From positions 347,686 to 411,685 of the forward strand of contig LQXN01000064.1 of assembly GCA_001648575.1 (NCBI GenBank): DNA of 64,000 nt, written 5' to 3'. Below, piece after piece: positions 48,370 to 58,009 of the stretch (position 1 is the stretch's first letter; each line of letters begins with the position of its first letter). Made by a program: the position numbers and the translations under genes. Below the pieces are notes generated by a model that saw only the letters and a list, made by a program, of their open reading frames with translations, ran no database searches and was not told the origin of the DNA. This DNA comes from Sutcliffiella horikoshii DSM 8719 (GTDB taxonomy: Bacteria > Bacillota > Bacilli > Bacillales > Bacillaceae_I).

Positions 48370-48834
48370 TTATTTTTTCAAAGTTTCCCTGGAAAGGAAG
48401 AGATTTCGTTGCTCCTCATTCCATGCTTCCCCTTTTCCGGTGTGTTTATTAAGCTGGACCATGCGCCCTCTCCCTACAAAACAAGGCTCCCCATTTCCCT
48501 TTCTACCAAGATAGTGCAGATCAACGGAAGATGTTCCTACTTGATGTGCTTTCACGCACAACTCAAGTTCATCGCCAAAATAAACCTGTTTTAAGAAATC
48601 ACATTGTAAGTCAGCCACCACCGGAATGGTGTTACTGCTTGCTTTAGTCCAATCCTGCATAAAGCCGAGACTTTTGAAAAATTCTATCCTGGCTTCTTCA
48701 AAATAAACAAACGGAACCGTATTGTTCATATGTCCGAACATATCTGTTTCTGAAAATCTTACTTTCACACCATGACTGAATGAGAACTCATTCATCCATT
48801 GTTGCAAATCTTCTATATAAGCTGGCTTTTTCAT
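48370..48834 (-). CDS. ysmA: acyl-CoA thioesterase-like protein YsmA (hot-dog fold)
   Basis: 154 residues. The 4HBT-type block VRFSETDMFGHMNNTVPFVYFEEAR carries the catalytic aspartate and the HMNN motif, followed by FLKQVYFGDELEL. It probably cleaves an acyl-CoA thioester; the substrate is unknown. It is near gerE, as in B. subtilis. Confidence 0.88.
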   Translation of the reverse strand: MKKPAYIEDLQQWMNEFSFSHGVKVRFSETDMFGHMNNTVPFVYFEEARIEFFKSLGFMQDWTKASSNTIPVVADLQCDFLKQVYFGDELELCVKAHQVGTSSVDLHYLGRKGNGEPCFVGRGRMVQLNKHTGKGEAWNEEQRNLFLSRETLKK

Positions 48835-48868
48835 GCCCTGTTCCTCCCTTAAGTTAAAAAATATTTAG

Positions 48869-49017
48869 GTGTTGATGATAACTCCCTGTTTCCTTGCGTT
48901 CCAGGTGTTCGCTTTCCGCGGGACGGTGCCTTTAGCCTCCTCGGCTTCGCCTGTGGGGTCTCAAGCTACCGTTACTCCCCCGCAGAAAAGCGAAGCGCCT
49001 GGAACGGAAATCAACGG
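48869..49017 (+). repeat. palindromic intergenic repeat R7 (divergent, strong hairpin)
   Basis: The ends are TGTTGAT and ATCAACG. The inner arms GCGTTCCAGGTGTTCGCTTTCC (near 48896) and GCGAAGCGCCTGGAACGG (48990-49008) pair over a long stretch, making this the most hairpin-like copy. The middle has GCCTCCTCGGCTTCGCCTGTGGGGTCTCAAG. Lies between ysmA and sdhB. Confidence 0.82.
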
Positions 49018-49054
49018 TGGTTTATATCATTCTGAATTTTCTAACATTCGCTGT

Positions 49055-49090
49055 TGTAAAAAAACGCCCCTTTTAATAAAGAGGCGTTCT
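49055..49090 (-). terminator. terminator of sdhCAB
   Basis: On the minus strand AACGCCTCTTT and AAAGGGGCGTT pair (one wobble) around ATTA, followed by TTTTTACAAC. Confidence 0.88.
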
Positions 49091-49102
49091 GATTGTTGGT
49101 TA

Positions 49103-49870
49103 TTACGCTTGGTCGGAACCAAAGAAACTTCTGAACATCTGAACCGTCGTGTCGCGGTTGAGCGCAGCAATGGAAGTTGTCAAAGGAATACCTTTCGGGC
49201 AAGACTGCACACAGTTTTGTGAGTTACCGCAGTTTGCAAGGCCTCCATCTCCCATGATTGCTTCAAGACGTTCGGATTTGTTCATTTCCCCAGTTGGATG
49301 TGCGTTGAATAGACGCACTTGAGAAAGTGGTGCAGGACCGATGAACTCCGATTTACTGTTTACGTTCGGACATGCTTCCAAGCAAACTCCACATGTCATA
49401 CATTTGGAAAGCTCATATGCCCATTGACGTTTTTTCTCAGGCATACGTGGACCAGGTCCAAGATCGTAGGTGCCATCGATTGGGATCCATGCTTTTACCT
49501 TTTTCAAGGAATCGAACATGCGGCTTCTATCAACCTGAAGGTCACGGACAACAGGGAACGTGCTCATTGGTTCTAATACGATAGGTTGCTCCAATTGGTC
49601 AACCAGCGCCGTACAGGATTGTCGCGGCTTGCCGTTGATGACCATCGAACATGCTCCACATACTTCCTCCAAACAGTTCATATCCCAGTTTACCGGTGTT
49701 GTCTCTTTCCCTTCGTTATTGACAGGGTTACGACGAACTTCCATCAGTGCAGAGATAACATTCATGTTCGGGCGATATGCCAACTCGAAAGTTTCATAAT
49801 AAGGGGTTCCCTCGGGACCATCTTGACGCTTCACTTTAAACGTTACTGTTTTAGTTTGTTCAGCCATCAT
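49103..49870 (-). CDS. sdhB: succinate dehydrogenase iron-sulfur subunit
   Basis: 255 residues (254 if the second ATG is used). Ligand sets for the three clusters are visible: CLEEVCGACSM plus a later CTAL (2Fe-2S), CMTCGVCLEACP, and CGNSQNCVQSCPKG. It passes electrons from SdhA to the heme of SdhC and on to menaquinone. The start overlaps the sdhA stop (ATGATG), so translation is coupled. Confidence 0.97.
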   Translation of the reverse strand: MMAEQTKTVTFKVKRQDGPEGTPYYETFELAYRPNMNVISALMEVRRNPVNNEGKETTPVNWDMNCLEEVCGACSMVINGKPRQSCTALVDQLEQPIVLEPMSTFPVVRDLQVDRSRMFDSLKKVKAWIPIDGTYDLGPGPRMPEKKRQWAYELSKCMTCGVCLEACPNVNSKSEFIGPAPLSQVRLFNAHPTGEMNKSERLEAIMGDGGLANCGNSQNCVQSCPKGIPLTTSIAALNRDTTVQMFRSFFGSDQA

Positions 49871-51627
49871 TCTTTACCCCCTTTTTTCTTAGAATAGTCA
49901 CGCTTACGCGGCGGAATCAAGCTAACATCTACCTCTTCATAGGAGAACTCAGGGGCAGATTTAGGACCTGTGAATTTCGCCATTGTTGTTTTAAGGAACT
50001 CTTCATCGTTACGCTCTGGGAAGTCAGGCTTATAATGCGCGCCACGACTTTCATTACGGTTATAGGCTCCAATTGTGATGACACGTGCCAATTGAAGCAT
50101 ATGTTGAAGCTGACGAGTGAACGCCGCACCTTGATTGCTCCATTTTGCCGTATCGTTGATATTGATATTATCATAGCGCTCAAGAAGCTCTTGGATTTTC
50201 TCATCCGTTTGCTTCAGCTTGTCGTTGTAACGTACAACTGTTACGTTGTCTGTCATCCACTCTCCAAGCTCTTTATGAAGCACATAGGCATTCTCTGTAC
50301 CGTTCATCGTCATGATCTTATTCCACTTTGCTTCTTCTTCTTTTACATAGCGGTCGAAAAGAGCGGAAGAAAGGGAATCTGTGGATTTCTCCATTCCGTT
50401 CATATATTCCACTGCTTTTGGTCCTGCAACCATACCACCGAATATTGCCGATAGCAGGGAGTTCGCTCCAAGGCGGTTAGCACCATGCTGGGAATAATCA
50501 CATTCTCCTGCAGCAAATAATCCAGGGATGTTTGTCATCTGGTCATAATCGACCCAGATCCCGCCCATAGAATAGTGAACAGCAGGGAAGATTTTCATTG
50601 GAACTTTACGTGGATCGTCACCCATGAACTTTTCATAGATTTCAATGATACCACCAAGCTTGACATCCAATTCTTTCGGATCTTTATGAGAAAGATCCAG
50701 ATATACCATGTTTTCTCCGTTAACACCAAGCTTTTGGTTAACACACACATCGAAGATCTCACGAGTCGCGATGTCACGTGGTACAAGGTTACCGTAAGCT
50801 GGGTATTTTTCCTCAAGGAAGTACCAAGGCTTGCCGTCTTTATATGTCCAAACACGCCCACCTTCTCCACGAGCTGATTCACTCATGAGGCGAAGCTTGT
50901 CATCTCCCGGAATCGCTGTAGGGTGAATCTGGATAAACTCACCATTAGCATAGTATGCACCTTGTTGGTACACGATGGATGCTGCAGCACCAGTATTGAT
51001 GACAGAGTTTGTTGATTTACCAAAGATGATTCCAGGTCCACCAGTCGCCATGATTACAGCGTCTGCAGGGAAGGAAACAATCTCCATGCTGGTTAGGTTT
51101 TGTGCGACAACCCCGCGGCAAACTCCGTCGTCATCGATAACAGAACCTAAGAATTCCCAACCTTCATACTTTGTAACAAGGCCGGATACTTCATGGCGGC
51201 GAACTTGTTCATCCAATGCGTATAACAGCTGCTGACCTGTTGTTGCACCAGCGAATGCCGTACGGTGATGCTGTGTTCCACCAAAACGGCGGAAGTCCAA
51301 TAATCCCTCAGGAGTACGGTTGAACATAACCCCCATACGGTCCAATAGATGGATGATTCCAGGCGCTGCATCACACATTGCTTTTACTGGCGGCTGGTTC
51401 GCAAGGAAGTCCCCTCCATATACGGAATCATCAAAGTGTTCCCAAGGAGAATCCCCTTCTCCTTTTGTGTTTACTGCCCCGTTAATTCCACCCTGGGCAC
51501 AAACTGAGTGAGAACGTTTAACCGGTACTAACGAAAATAGATCAACTGGTACGCCGGCTTCAGCGACTTTGATGGTTGCCATCAAGCCTGCAAGTCCACC
51601 GCCGACCACGATAACTTTTTTACTCAT
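49867..51627 (-). CDS. sdhA: succinate dehydrogenase flavoprotein subunit
   Basis: 586 residues. N-terminal FAD-binding VVGGGLAGLMATIKVAEAG; the covalently flavinylated histidine is in KRSHSVCAQGGINGAVN. The capping and active-site regions include HPTAIPGDDKLRLMSESARGEGG and HYSMGGIWVDY. It oxidises succinate to fumarate at the inner membrane face. Confidence 0.97.
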   Translation of the reverse strand: MSKKVIVVGGGLAGLMATIKVAEAGVPVDLFSLVPVKRSHSVCAQGGINGAVNTKGEGDSPWEHFDDSVYGGDFLANQPPVKAMCDAAPGIIHLLDRMGVMFNRTPEGLLDFRRFGGTQHHRTAFAGATTGQQLLYALDEQVRRHEVSGLVTKYEGWEFLGSVIDDDGVCRGVVAQNLTSMEIVSFPADAVIMATGGPGIIFGKSTNSVINTGAAASIVYQQGAYYANGEFIQIHPTAIPGDDKLRLMSESARGEGGRVWTYKDGKPWYFLEEKYPAYGNLVPRDIATREIFDVCVNQKLGVNGENMVYLDLSHKDPKELDVKLGGIIEIYEKFMGDDPRKVPMKIFPAVHYSMGGIWVDYDQMTNIPGLFAAGECDYSQHGANRLGANSLLSAIFGGMVAGPKAVEYMNGMEKSTDSLSSALFDRYVKEEEAKWNKIMTMNGTENAYVLHKELGEWMTDNVTVVRYNDKLKQTDEKIQELLERYDNININDTAKWSNQGAAFTRQLQHMLQLARVITIGAYNRNESRGAHYKPDFPERNDEEFLKTTMAKFTGPKSAPEFSYEEVDVSLIPPRKRDYSKKKGGKE

Positions 51628-51655
51628 ATGTAACTCACTCCTTAATAGTTGCTGA

Positions 51656-52264
51656 TTAGACGAATGCTAAGATTGCACGTACACCTACGAAAGATAATGC
51701 CAAGAAGATACCGATCGTTACGTAGGTTGCAATAAGTTGAGAACGAGGAGTTACAGTGATTCCCCAGCTTACCAAGAAAGACCAAAGTCCATTTGCAAAG
51801 TGGAAAATCGTTGCGATTACACCAACAATGTAGAACCAGAACATAAACGGGCTGGACAAGATGTCTGCCATCATGTCATAGTTAACGTCCGCTCCAAGTG
51901 CCGCTGCGATTCTCGTTTCCCATACATGCCATACGATAAAAATAAATGTAACGATTCCTGTAAAGCGTTGAAGCATAAACATCCAGTTGCGAACAAATCC
52001 ATATCTGCTTACATTGTTTTTTGCTGTAAAAGCAATATATAAGCCATAGATAGCGTGGAAAAGAATCGGAAGAAAGATTACAAAAATTTCTAGCGCATAA
52101 CGAAACGGCAAGCTCTCCATAAAGTGTGCCGCAGTGTTAAAAGATTCTGGCCCTTTTGTAGCAAAATGGTTGACCACCAAATGCTGAATCAAGAAAAGAC
52201 CAACAGGAATGACTCCCAGTAACGAGTGGAGTCTACGAAGTAAAAATTCACGTTCAGTTGCCAT
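51656..52264 (-). CDS. sdhC: succinate dehydrogenase cytochrome b558 subunit
   Basis: 202 residues from the ATG at 52264 (AAGGGGG upstream), as in B. subtilis. Five membrane helices carrying the histidines expected to bind two hemes: FLLRRLHSLLG, IQHLVVNH, FHAIYGLY, WHVWE and FHFANGLW. Anchors SdhAB and reduces menaquinone. Confidence 0.96.
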   Translation of the reverse strand: MATEREFLLRRLHSLLGVIPVGLFLIQHLVVNHFATKGPESFNTAAHFMESLPFRYALEIFVIFLPILFHAIYGLYIAFTAKNNVSRYGFVRNWMFMLQRFTGIVTFIFIVWHVWETRIAAALGADVNYDMMADILSSPFMFWFYIVGVIATIFHFANGLWSFLVSWGITVTPRSQLIATYVTIGIFLALSFVGVRAILAFV

Positions 52265-52427
52265 CACTTAACCCCCTTTTTGAATAAGAAAATAGATTAG
52301 ATGTTTTATAAGTTCTTTTTTTCACTATCTATTATAGTAGAAAATCAAGGAACTCCCCATCCCATTTTTGAAACTTTCAATAAAATGAAAGCCTTTGCAG
52401 ATATATCGACAAATATGTGACATATTT

Positions 52428-52456
52428 ATTTTACTCCCCTATATGGGTAGCGTCAA
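52428..52456 (-). promoter_or_regulatory. candidate sigma-A promoter of sdhCAB
   Basis: On the minus strand TTGACG (52451-52456) and TAAAAT (52428-52433) are 17 bases apart; 5 of 6 matches in each box. This leaves a leader of about 160 bases before sdhC, in which CTTTCA-TTTTAT-TGAAAG forms a small hairpin. The remaining gap up to yslB (52457-52616) holds a TATAAT at 52586-52591 that may be the yslB -10 box. Confidence 0.6.
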
Positions 52457-52616
52457 GAAAACCCGACCAAAAATTGTACTTTTAGAAAAACTCCAACAAT
52501 CGTTTAATTGTCTGAAAAATACAAAAATATTTTAGTAGTATAAAAATACTCCATACGTTTCATTTATTATGGGGCCAGGATGGTATATAATGATCATAGA
52601 GAAAGAGGGGAACTAA

Positions 52617-53048
52617 ATGACAGAATCAAACAATCAACAACAAGTGGTCGACACACAAATCCAAGTCCCTATCTTCGGGTACGAATTGATTCGCGACATG
52701 CTTCTACCTGACCTATTGGGAAAGGATCATACTCAGCTCATCTACTGGGCCGGAAAACAACTTGCACGTAAGTTCACGATCGATACCCAAGAGGACATTG
52801 CCCAGTTCTTTAAAGAAGCTGGCTGGGGAGAGCTTGAACTGATGGAGCAAAACAAATATGAAGTGAAATACTCAATCCGGGGTGAGATGGTTGCACGCCG
52901 CCTTGACTTGAACAAGGACGCTACCTTCCAACTTGAAGCAGGATTCCTCGCTGAGCAGATTCAACGTCAAAAAGGCAAAACTGCCGAAGCGATTGAGGAG
53001 CAGAAAAAGAAAAAAGAGATAATGATTACTGTGCAATGGGATAAGTGA
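52617..53048 (+). CDS. yslB: YslB family protein (DUF2507)
   Basis: 143 residues, ATG with AAGAGGGG upstream. A compact cytoplasmic protein of the DUF2507 (4-vinyl-reductase/heme-NO-binding-like) fold: LIRDMLLPDLLGKDHTQLIYW, then GKQLARKF and GWGELELMEQNKYEVKYSI. It sits next to sdhC as in B. subtilis. Function unknown. Confidence 0.9.
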   Translation: MTESNNQQQVVDTQIQVPIFGYELIRDMLLPDLLGKDHTQLIYWAGKQLARKFTIDTQEDIAQFFKEAGWGELELMEQNKYEVKYSIRGEMVARRLDLNKDATFQLEAGFLAEQIQRQKGKTAEAIEEQKKKKEIMITVQWDK

Positions 53049-53612
53049 TCGGGTATAAGCATTCTGGTTGCTGCCTCCAGGGTGGTTGGACTAAACTGGA
53101 CGTTTAGTTGGAGGTTTACTGCCTAACGGGTGGCAACTTAATGATCCTTGATTCCTCTTTTGCTAATAGTAGTAATTGTGACGGTCGATTACCCAAGGTG
53201 ATTGGTTTTTTTGTGCGTATTGGGTGGAATGGTGATTTTTGTTGCTTTTTGTGGATTTTTGTCGAACGGCATGTATTTTCGTTTTGCGGAAAGTATTTTG
53301 GTGAGTTTGGCTCGTATTTTCGTTTTTCGGAAAGTATTTGAGGTGGTTTGGCTCGTATTTTCGTTTTGCGGAAAGTATTTGCGTGAGTTTCGATCGTTTT
53401 TCCCTTCCCCGGACTGTATTTGAGTGAGTTCCTCACGGTTTTTTCCTTCCTGGGACAGTATTTCCGGGAGTTCCACTCGTATTTTTATCCCTAGAACAGT
53501 ATTTCCGGAGGTCCCGCTCGTTTATTCGGTCCTCGAACTGTACTCCCGGAAGTTTCTCTCAAACTTTTATTCTTCTGACAACGCACGCTTCCCTCCCACC
53601 ACTCCTGCCCAC
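53049..53612. other. yslB-lysC gap filled by a 41-nt repeat tract
   Basis: About 560 bases between convergent genes. The first 220 show nothing recognisable. The rest is the tandem tract described at 53270. Minus-strand frames through the tract have no ribosome sites and, with a 41-nt period, change frame at each unit. Confidence 0.7.
53270..53585. repeat. 41-nt degenerate tandem repeat tract
   Basis: About seven and a half units start near 53270, 53312, 53353, 53394, 53435, 53477 and 53518. The unit reads roughly TCGTATTTTCGTTTTGCGG followed by AAAGTATTTGNGTGAGTTTNC. The first three units are about 85-90% alike, and divergence rises to the right. A period that is not a multiple of three argues against coding. 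Confidence 0.85.
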
Positions 53613-53649
53613 AAAAAAAGCACCCACTCCATCATGAAAAGGGCACTTT
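53613..53649 (-). terminator. terminator of lysC
   Basis: On the minus strand AAGTGCCC and GGGTGCTT pair around a 15-nt loop, followed by TTTTTGTGG. Confidence 0.85.
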
Positions 53650-53669
53650 CATATAAAATCACCATTCTA

Positions 53670-54911
53670 TTAGCTTAATACTTTCTCAACTGACTCTTCC
53701 CCCAGCTTAAATGCCACATGGAGCGCCTCGACCGCACGAACCATTTCTGCAACATCCACCACTGTAGAGACTTTAATCTCTGAAGTACTTACCATTTTCA
53801 CATGGATCCCTTCTGTTGCAAGTACCTGGAACATCTCTGCAGCTACGCCTGGGTTAGAAACCATACCGGAACCAACTATGGAAACCTTCGCAAGGCCACT
53901 TTCCTGTTCGATGGCTGTGAAGCCTAAGCGACCCTGGTGTTGCTCCAATACTTTAATTGTATCTTTTACATCCACTGTTTTGACAGAGAATGAAATATTT
54001 GTAGTGTCTTTGTCCATACTTGTTTGGATGATGATATCCACATTCAAGCTGTGTTGTGCAAGCGTTGTAAAGATGGTAGATAAAGTATGTAGCTCATTAG
54101 GCAGGCCACATACGGTAATGCGTGTGATTTGATCTTCGAATGCTATTCCTCTTACGACTAGATTTTTTTCCATGGATACTTCCTCCTCAATGATCGTTCC
54201 TTCTTCTTCTTCCATACTGGACCGCACAACAAGCTGGACTCCATAATTTTTTGCAAATTCTACCGCACGAGGGTGAAGAACCCCCGCTCCAAGGTTTGCC
54301 AGCTCAAGCATTTCATCATATGCGATGGCAGCAAGCTTTCTTGCTCCCTTCACATACCGTGGATCCGTTGTGAAAACCCCTGTCACATCCGTATAAATAT
54401 CACACTTTTCCGCACTCAATGCAGCAGCCAAAGCTACCGCTGTAGTATCCGATCCACCTCTGCCAAGGGTTGTGATTTCATTCGTCGCAGTAATTCCTTG
54501 GAAGCCTGCTACAATCACAATTCTCCCCGCATCCAGATTACTTTTTAACAAGTCAGTTTCTATATTAGTAATCCTTGCGTTTCCATGGACAGGCTCTGTT
54601 CGAATTCCAGCCTGCCAACCTGTCAGGGACACCGCTTCATGCCCTCTTACCTGAAGAGCCATAGCGAGCAAAGAGATTGTGATTTGTTCGCCCGTAGTCA
54701 AGAGCATATCCATATCGCGTTTACTAGGATGAGGGTTGATAGCATTCGCTAAATTCAACAGCTCGTCTGTCGTTTTTCCCATTGCCGAAACCACAACTAC
54801 TACTTTATGTCCGTTTTCAACTTCACTGATGACCCGACTAGCAACATGCTGAATCCGTTCTACCGATCCTACTGATGTTCCTCCGAATTTCTGTACAACA
54901 ATCGTTGACAT
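53670..54911 (-). CDS. lysC: aspartokinase (lysine-sensitive type, LysC)
   Basis: 413 residues from the ATG at 54911; three upstream residues of the longer frame are doubtful. First step of the lysine/threonine/methionine/diaminopimelate pathway. The kinase domain has VQKFGGTSVGS, ITTLGRGGSDTTAVALAAAL and TDVTGVFTTDPR. Two ACT domains (from about 265) bind the feedback effector. The upstream lysine riboswitch shows that it is the lysine-controlled isozyme. Confidence 0.95.
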   Translation of the reverse strand: MSTIVVQKFGGTSVGSVERIQHVASRVISEVENGHKVVVVVSAMGKTTDELLNLANAINPHPSKRDMDMLLTTGEQITISLLAMALQVRGHEAVSLTGWQAGIRTEPVHGNARITNIETDLLKSNLDAGRIVIVAGFQGITATNEITTLGRGGSDTTAVALAAALSAEKCDIYTDVTGVFTTDPRYVKGARKLAAIAYDEMLELANLGAGVLHPRAVEFAKNYGVQLVVRSSMEEEEGTIIEEEVSMEKNLVVRGIAFEDQITRITVCGLPNELHTLSTIFTTLAQHSLNVDIIIQTSMDKDTTNISFSVKTVDVKDTIKVLEQHQGRLGFTAIEQESGLAKVSIVGSGMVSNPGVAAEMFQVLATEGIHVKMVSTSEIKVSTVVDVAEMVRAVEALHVAFKLGEESVEKVLS

Positions 54912-54950
54912 GTGCACCATTCCCTTTTCTTTTTAGTTCTTTTGGACGCC

Positions 54951-55074
54951 GCTATTGATTACCACCCCGGGCTTCGCTTTCCTTGAGGCTGACGAGAGCC
55001 TCCCCGGCAAGCCTCTAAGGGTTCCCACCTGCGATCTCTCTCAGGATTCTTCTCACTGTGCTCCAATCAATAAC
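54951..55074 (+). repeat. palindromic intergenic repeat R8, inside the lysC leader
   Basis: The ends TATTGATT and AATCAATA are complementary (variant of TGTTGATT/AATCAACA). The interior has GGGCTTCGCTTTCCTTGAGGC, GAGCCTCCCCGGCAAGCC and CTCTCAGGATTCTTCTCACTGTGCTCC, more diverged than other copies. It lies between the riboswitch terminator and the lysC start, so it is transcribed when the switch is open. Confidence 0.85.
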
Positions 55075-55158
55075 ATAGCTTTTACAGAATTTGTAGTCTC
55101 ATCATAATGTTAGATAGCTCTCAGTTCGCATATAGACATGGCAGCCTTTTTAGGATAT

Positions 55159-55409
55159 AAAAAAACAGCAATGAGCTAATGTCTCATTGCTGTGATTGGT
55201 CAAATAAAGAATCCGTTCACGCGGTGAGATAGCTCTCCAGGCAGCACAAAGACAACCTGACAGTCCTACATTTCTTAAACGCAGAACCAGTAAAAAAAAG
55301 AAAAAGAGACTTTTTTTTACTTCGGCGATCCTCCCCTTTCCGTAATCATCCCGGAAGCTCTTTCTTCTCCGATTACATACTTTTGAAGTTCGCACCTCTA
55401 TCATCACTT
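55159..55409 (-). promoter_or_regulatory. lysine riboswitch (L box) with terminator
   Basis: Read on the minus strand: GTGATGATAGAGGTGCGAAC opens the aptamer; GGGAGGATCGCCGAAG-like, GGACTGTCAGG and GGAGAGCTATCTCAC follow in the canonical order. P1 pairs GTGATGATAG with CTATCTCAC. A strong terminator (ACAGCAATGAG / CTCATTGCTGT plus seven T) occupies 55159-55193. Lysine binding should stop transcription before lysC. Confidence 0.95.
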
Positions 55410-55446
55410 CATCGATTTGAAGTGGTACATTATGAAATTAATAGTG

Positions 55447-55475
55447 ATTATATCAGACAATAAGAATCGTTACAA
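55447..55475 (-). promoter_or_regulatory. candidate sigma-A promoter of the lysC riboswitch
   Basis: On the minus strand TTGTAA (55470-55475) and a perfect TATAAT (55447-55452) are 17 bases apart. The start site would fall some 30 bases before the aptamer. The promoter directly follows the uvrC stop codon. Confidence 0.65.
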
Positions 55476-55478
55476 CAC

Positions 55479-57251
55479 TTATTCGCGAAGTTTTTTAAAA
55501 ATTTCCTCAGCGATTGGTTTGGGAATTTTCGCAGCCTGTATTTCTTCCAGTGTTGCCTCTTTCATCTTCGCAACAGAACCGAAGTGTTTCATTAGTGCCT
55601 TTTTCCTTGTTGCACCTACGCCGGTAATTTCATCAAGGATGGACTGAAACACACTTTTGCTTCGGATCTGGCGGTGGAAGGTGATGGCGAATCGATGCAC
55701 TTCATCCTGTATCCGTTGCAAAAGATAGAACTCCTGACTTGTTCTTTCAAGAGGGACTATCATGGCATCCTCCCCAGCGAGCAGGTTGCTCGTCCTGTGC
55801 TTGTCGTCTTTGGCAAGGCCGACAATCGGAATAAATAAATCCAGTTCATTTTCAAGGACATCCCTCACAGCATTCATATGTCCCTTGGCACCATCGATTA
55901 CAATCAAGTCGGGGAGCGGTAGCGATTCTTTCAAAACCCGTGTATACCTTCTTCGGACAACTTCCCTCATCGATTCATAATCATCAGGCCCTTTAACACT
56001 TTTTGTCTTATACTTTCGATACTCCCTTTTCTCTGGTTTACCGTCAATAAAGACGACCATGGCGGAAACCGGATCTGTCCCTTGGATATTGGAGTTATCA
56101 AAAGCTTCTATTCGATGCGGAGTCATGATGCCCAGAGTGTTGCCTAGATTTTCGACTGCTTTAATAGTCCTGCTTTCATCACGCTCGATCAAGGAAAATT
56201 TTTCTCCGAGTGCCACTTTTGCATTCTTGTTGGCAAGGTCCACCAGCTGCTTCTTTTTCCCGCGTTGTGGCTGAAGGACATTTGTTTGCAGAAGCTCTTG
56301 TGCAACTGGCAGGTCTATTTGACTTGGGAGCATAACCTCTTTTGGCACAAAATGATTTTGCTTTGAATAGAACTGACCCAAGTAAGTGAGAAAGTCCTCT
56401 TCCGGCTCATTGTAAATCGGAAACAGGGACACATCACGCTCGATCAGTTTACCTTGACGGATGAAAAAGACCTGGACACACATCCAACCTTTGTCATAGG
56501 CATATCCAAAAACATCCCTGTCCACAAAGTCATTCATCTCCATTTTCTGTTTTTCCATAGTTGCTTCAATGTTGATGATCTGGTCCCTGAATTCCTGTGC
56601 CCTTTCAAATTCCAGGTTCTCGGAGGCATTTATCATTTTTTCAGTAAGCTCGGTTTTGATCTCTTTATAGCCTCCGTTCAGAAACCTCACTATTCCATCG
56701 ACCATTTGCTTGTTCGTCTCTTCTGACACATGTTCTACACAAGGAGCAAGGCATTGTCCCATGTGATAATAAAGACATACCCTGTCTGGAAGTGTCATGC
56801 ATTTTCGAAGAGGGTAAATGCGGTCAAGCAGTTTTTTTGTTTCATTGGCCGCTTGTACATTCGGGTATGGCCCAAAGTATTTCCCTTTATCCTTTTGCAC
56901 TTTGCGGGTGATCAACAGGCGCGGTTGCTTTTCCGATGTTATTTTTATAAAAGGATAACGTTTGTCATCTTTTAACATCACATTATATTTTGGGTTATGT
57001 TTTTTTATAAGATTCAATTCCAATATCAGTGCTTCAATATTGGAAGAAGTCACAATATATTCAAAGTCCACAATCTCATTTACCAGCCGGAGCGTCTTCC
57101 CGTCATGACTCCCGGTAAAATAGGATCTGACACGATTTTTTAGCACCTTCGCCTTTCCGACATAGATGATGGTTCCTTGCCGATCCTTCATAAGGTAGCA
57201 TCCTGGTTGGTCGGGCAATATGGCGAGCTTTTCTTTTAATGATTGATTCAA
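55479..57251 (-). CDS. uvrC: excinuclease ABC subunit C
   Basis: 590 residues. N-terminal GIY-YIG nuclease ([25 protein letters not shown] start, cited in part), UVR motif ([15 protein letters not shown] near 205), central RNase H-like nuclease ([20 protein letters not shown]) and the C-terminal helix-hairpin-helix ([19 protein letters not shown]). Makes both incisions in nucleotide excision repair. Confidence 0.97.
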   Translation of the reverse strand: MNQSLKEKLAILPDQPGCYLMKDRQGTIIYVGKAKVLKNRVRSYFTGSHDGKTLRLVNEIVDFEYIVTSSNIEALILELNLIKKHNPKYNVMLKDDKRYPFIKITSEKQPRLLITRKVQKDKGKYFGPYPNVQAANETKKLLDRIYPLRKCMTLPDRVCLYYHMGQCLAPCVEHVSEETNKQMVDGIVRFLNGGYKEIKTELTEKMINASENLEFERAQEFRDQIINIEATMEKQKMEMNDFVDRDVFGYAYDKGWMCVQVFFIRQGKLIERDVSLFPIYNEPEEDFLTYLGQFYSKQNHFVPKEVMLPSQIDLPVAQELLQTNVLQPQRGKKKQLVDLANKNAKVALGEKFSLIERDESRTIKAVENLGNTLGIMTPHRIEAFDNSNIQGTDPVSAMVVFIDGKPEKREYRKYKTKSVKGPDDYESMREVVRRRYTRVLKESLPLPDLIVIDGAKGHMNAVRDVLENELDLFIPIVGLAKDDKHRTSNLLAGEDAMIVPLERTSQEFYLLQRIQDEVHRFAITFHRQIRSKSVFQSILDEITGVGATRKKALMKHFGSVAKMKEATLEEIQAAKIPKPIAEEIFKKLRE

Positions 57252-57462
57252 TGGGTCTTCCTCCCAACCTAAGATTTTTCATATGTAACCATTATACCTT
57301 TTTTCGTACGTATGTTCCATTTGGAAGTGTCAGGGAAATAAGGTCGACGTTGGTTGGCCGTGGATAACTGGATTCACCATCTTCACAATCCGGGTAAACT
57401 ATCATAAAATTAAAATCGAGAATATATCTTCATTCTATTAAAAACTAGTGAGGTGGATTCAT

Positions 57463-57909
57463 TTGGCTTTTACTCTCGCAGAACTTACCCCTGATAACTT
57501 GCAAGCTGCTGTATCCTTAAAGCTCAAGCCGGGACAAGAAAAATATGTTGCCCCTGTTGTACACTCCATAGCAGAAGCCTATGTTACGCCAACCGCCTGG
57601 CCACGTGTTGTACTGGAACAAAATCAGGTTGTCGGGTTTATTATGGGAAGCTTTGATCCTGACCATGAAATCAAAGAATTCAGAGCAGGGATTTGGAGAC
57701 TTAACGTTGCTGGTGAGGCGCAGGGACGAGGTGTTGGCCAATTCGCCATAGATGAACTTGCCAAAGAAGCACGCTCAAGAGGCATCACACACATCACTGT
57801 ATTGTGGATTCCTGGTGAGGATGGACCGGAAGGCTTTTATCAGAAATGCGGGTTTATCCCTACCGGAGAAGTGCTCTTCGGCCAAACGGTAGGAGCACTT
57901 CAGTTGTAG
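57463..57909 (+). CDS. GNAT-family N-acetyltransferase
   Basis: 148 residues from a TTG at 57463, six bases behind GTGAGGTGG; the GTG at 57448 overlaps that ribosome site. GNAT motifs: WPRVVLEQNQVVGFIMGSF (strands before motif A), RLNVAGEAQGRGVGQFAIDEL (acetyl-CoA binding, QGRGVG) and FYQKCGFIPTGEV. It resembles spermidine/spermine-type acetyltransferases, but the substrate is not certain. Single plus-strand gene between uvrC and the HD-GYP gene. Confidence 0.85.
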   Translation: MAFTLAELTPDNLQAAVSLKLKPGQEKYVAPVVHSIAEAYVTPTAWPRVVLEQNQVVGFIMGSFDPDHEIKEFRAGIWRLNVAGEAQGRGVGQFAIDELAKEARSRGITHITVLWIPGEDGPEGFYQKCGFIPTGEVLFGQTVGALQL

Positions 57910-58009
57910 TTCAGTTTTTTACTTAATCTCCAACCAAAAGACGGTGGTGACTTAAGGTAATTCATGTTGATTACAAATAATTTACGATTTCATTTTATAC
58001 TCAATAGAA

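Noticed and set aside
53116..53476. Overlapping minus-strand frames of about 100 residues rich in FRKTK/FPQNENT
   Set aside because: They run through the 41-nt repeat in two different frames without ribosome sites; the period shifts frame each unit.
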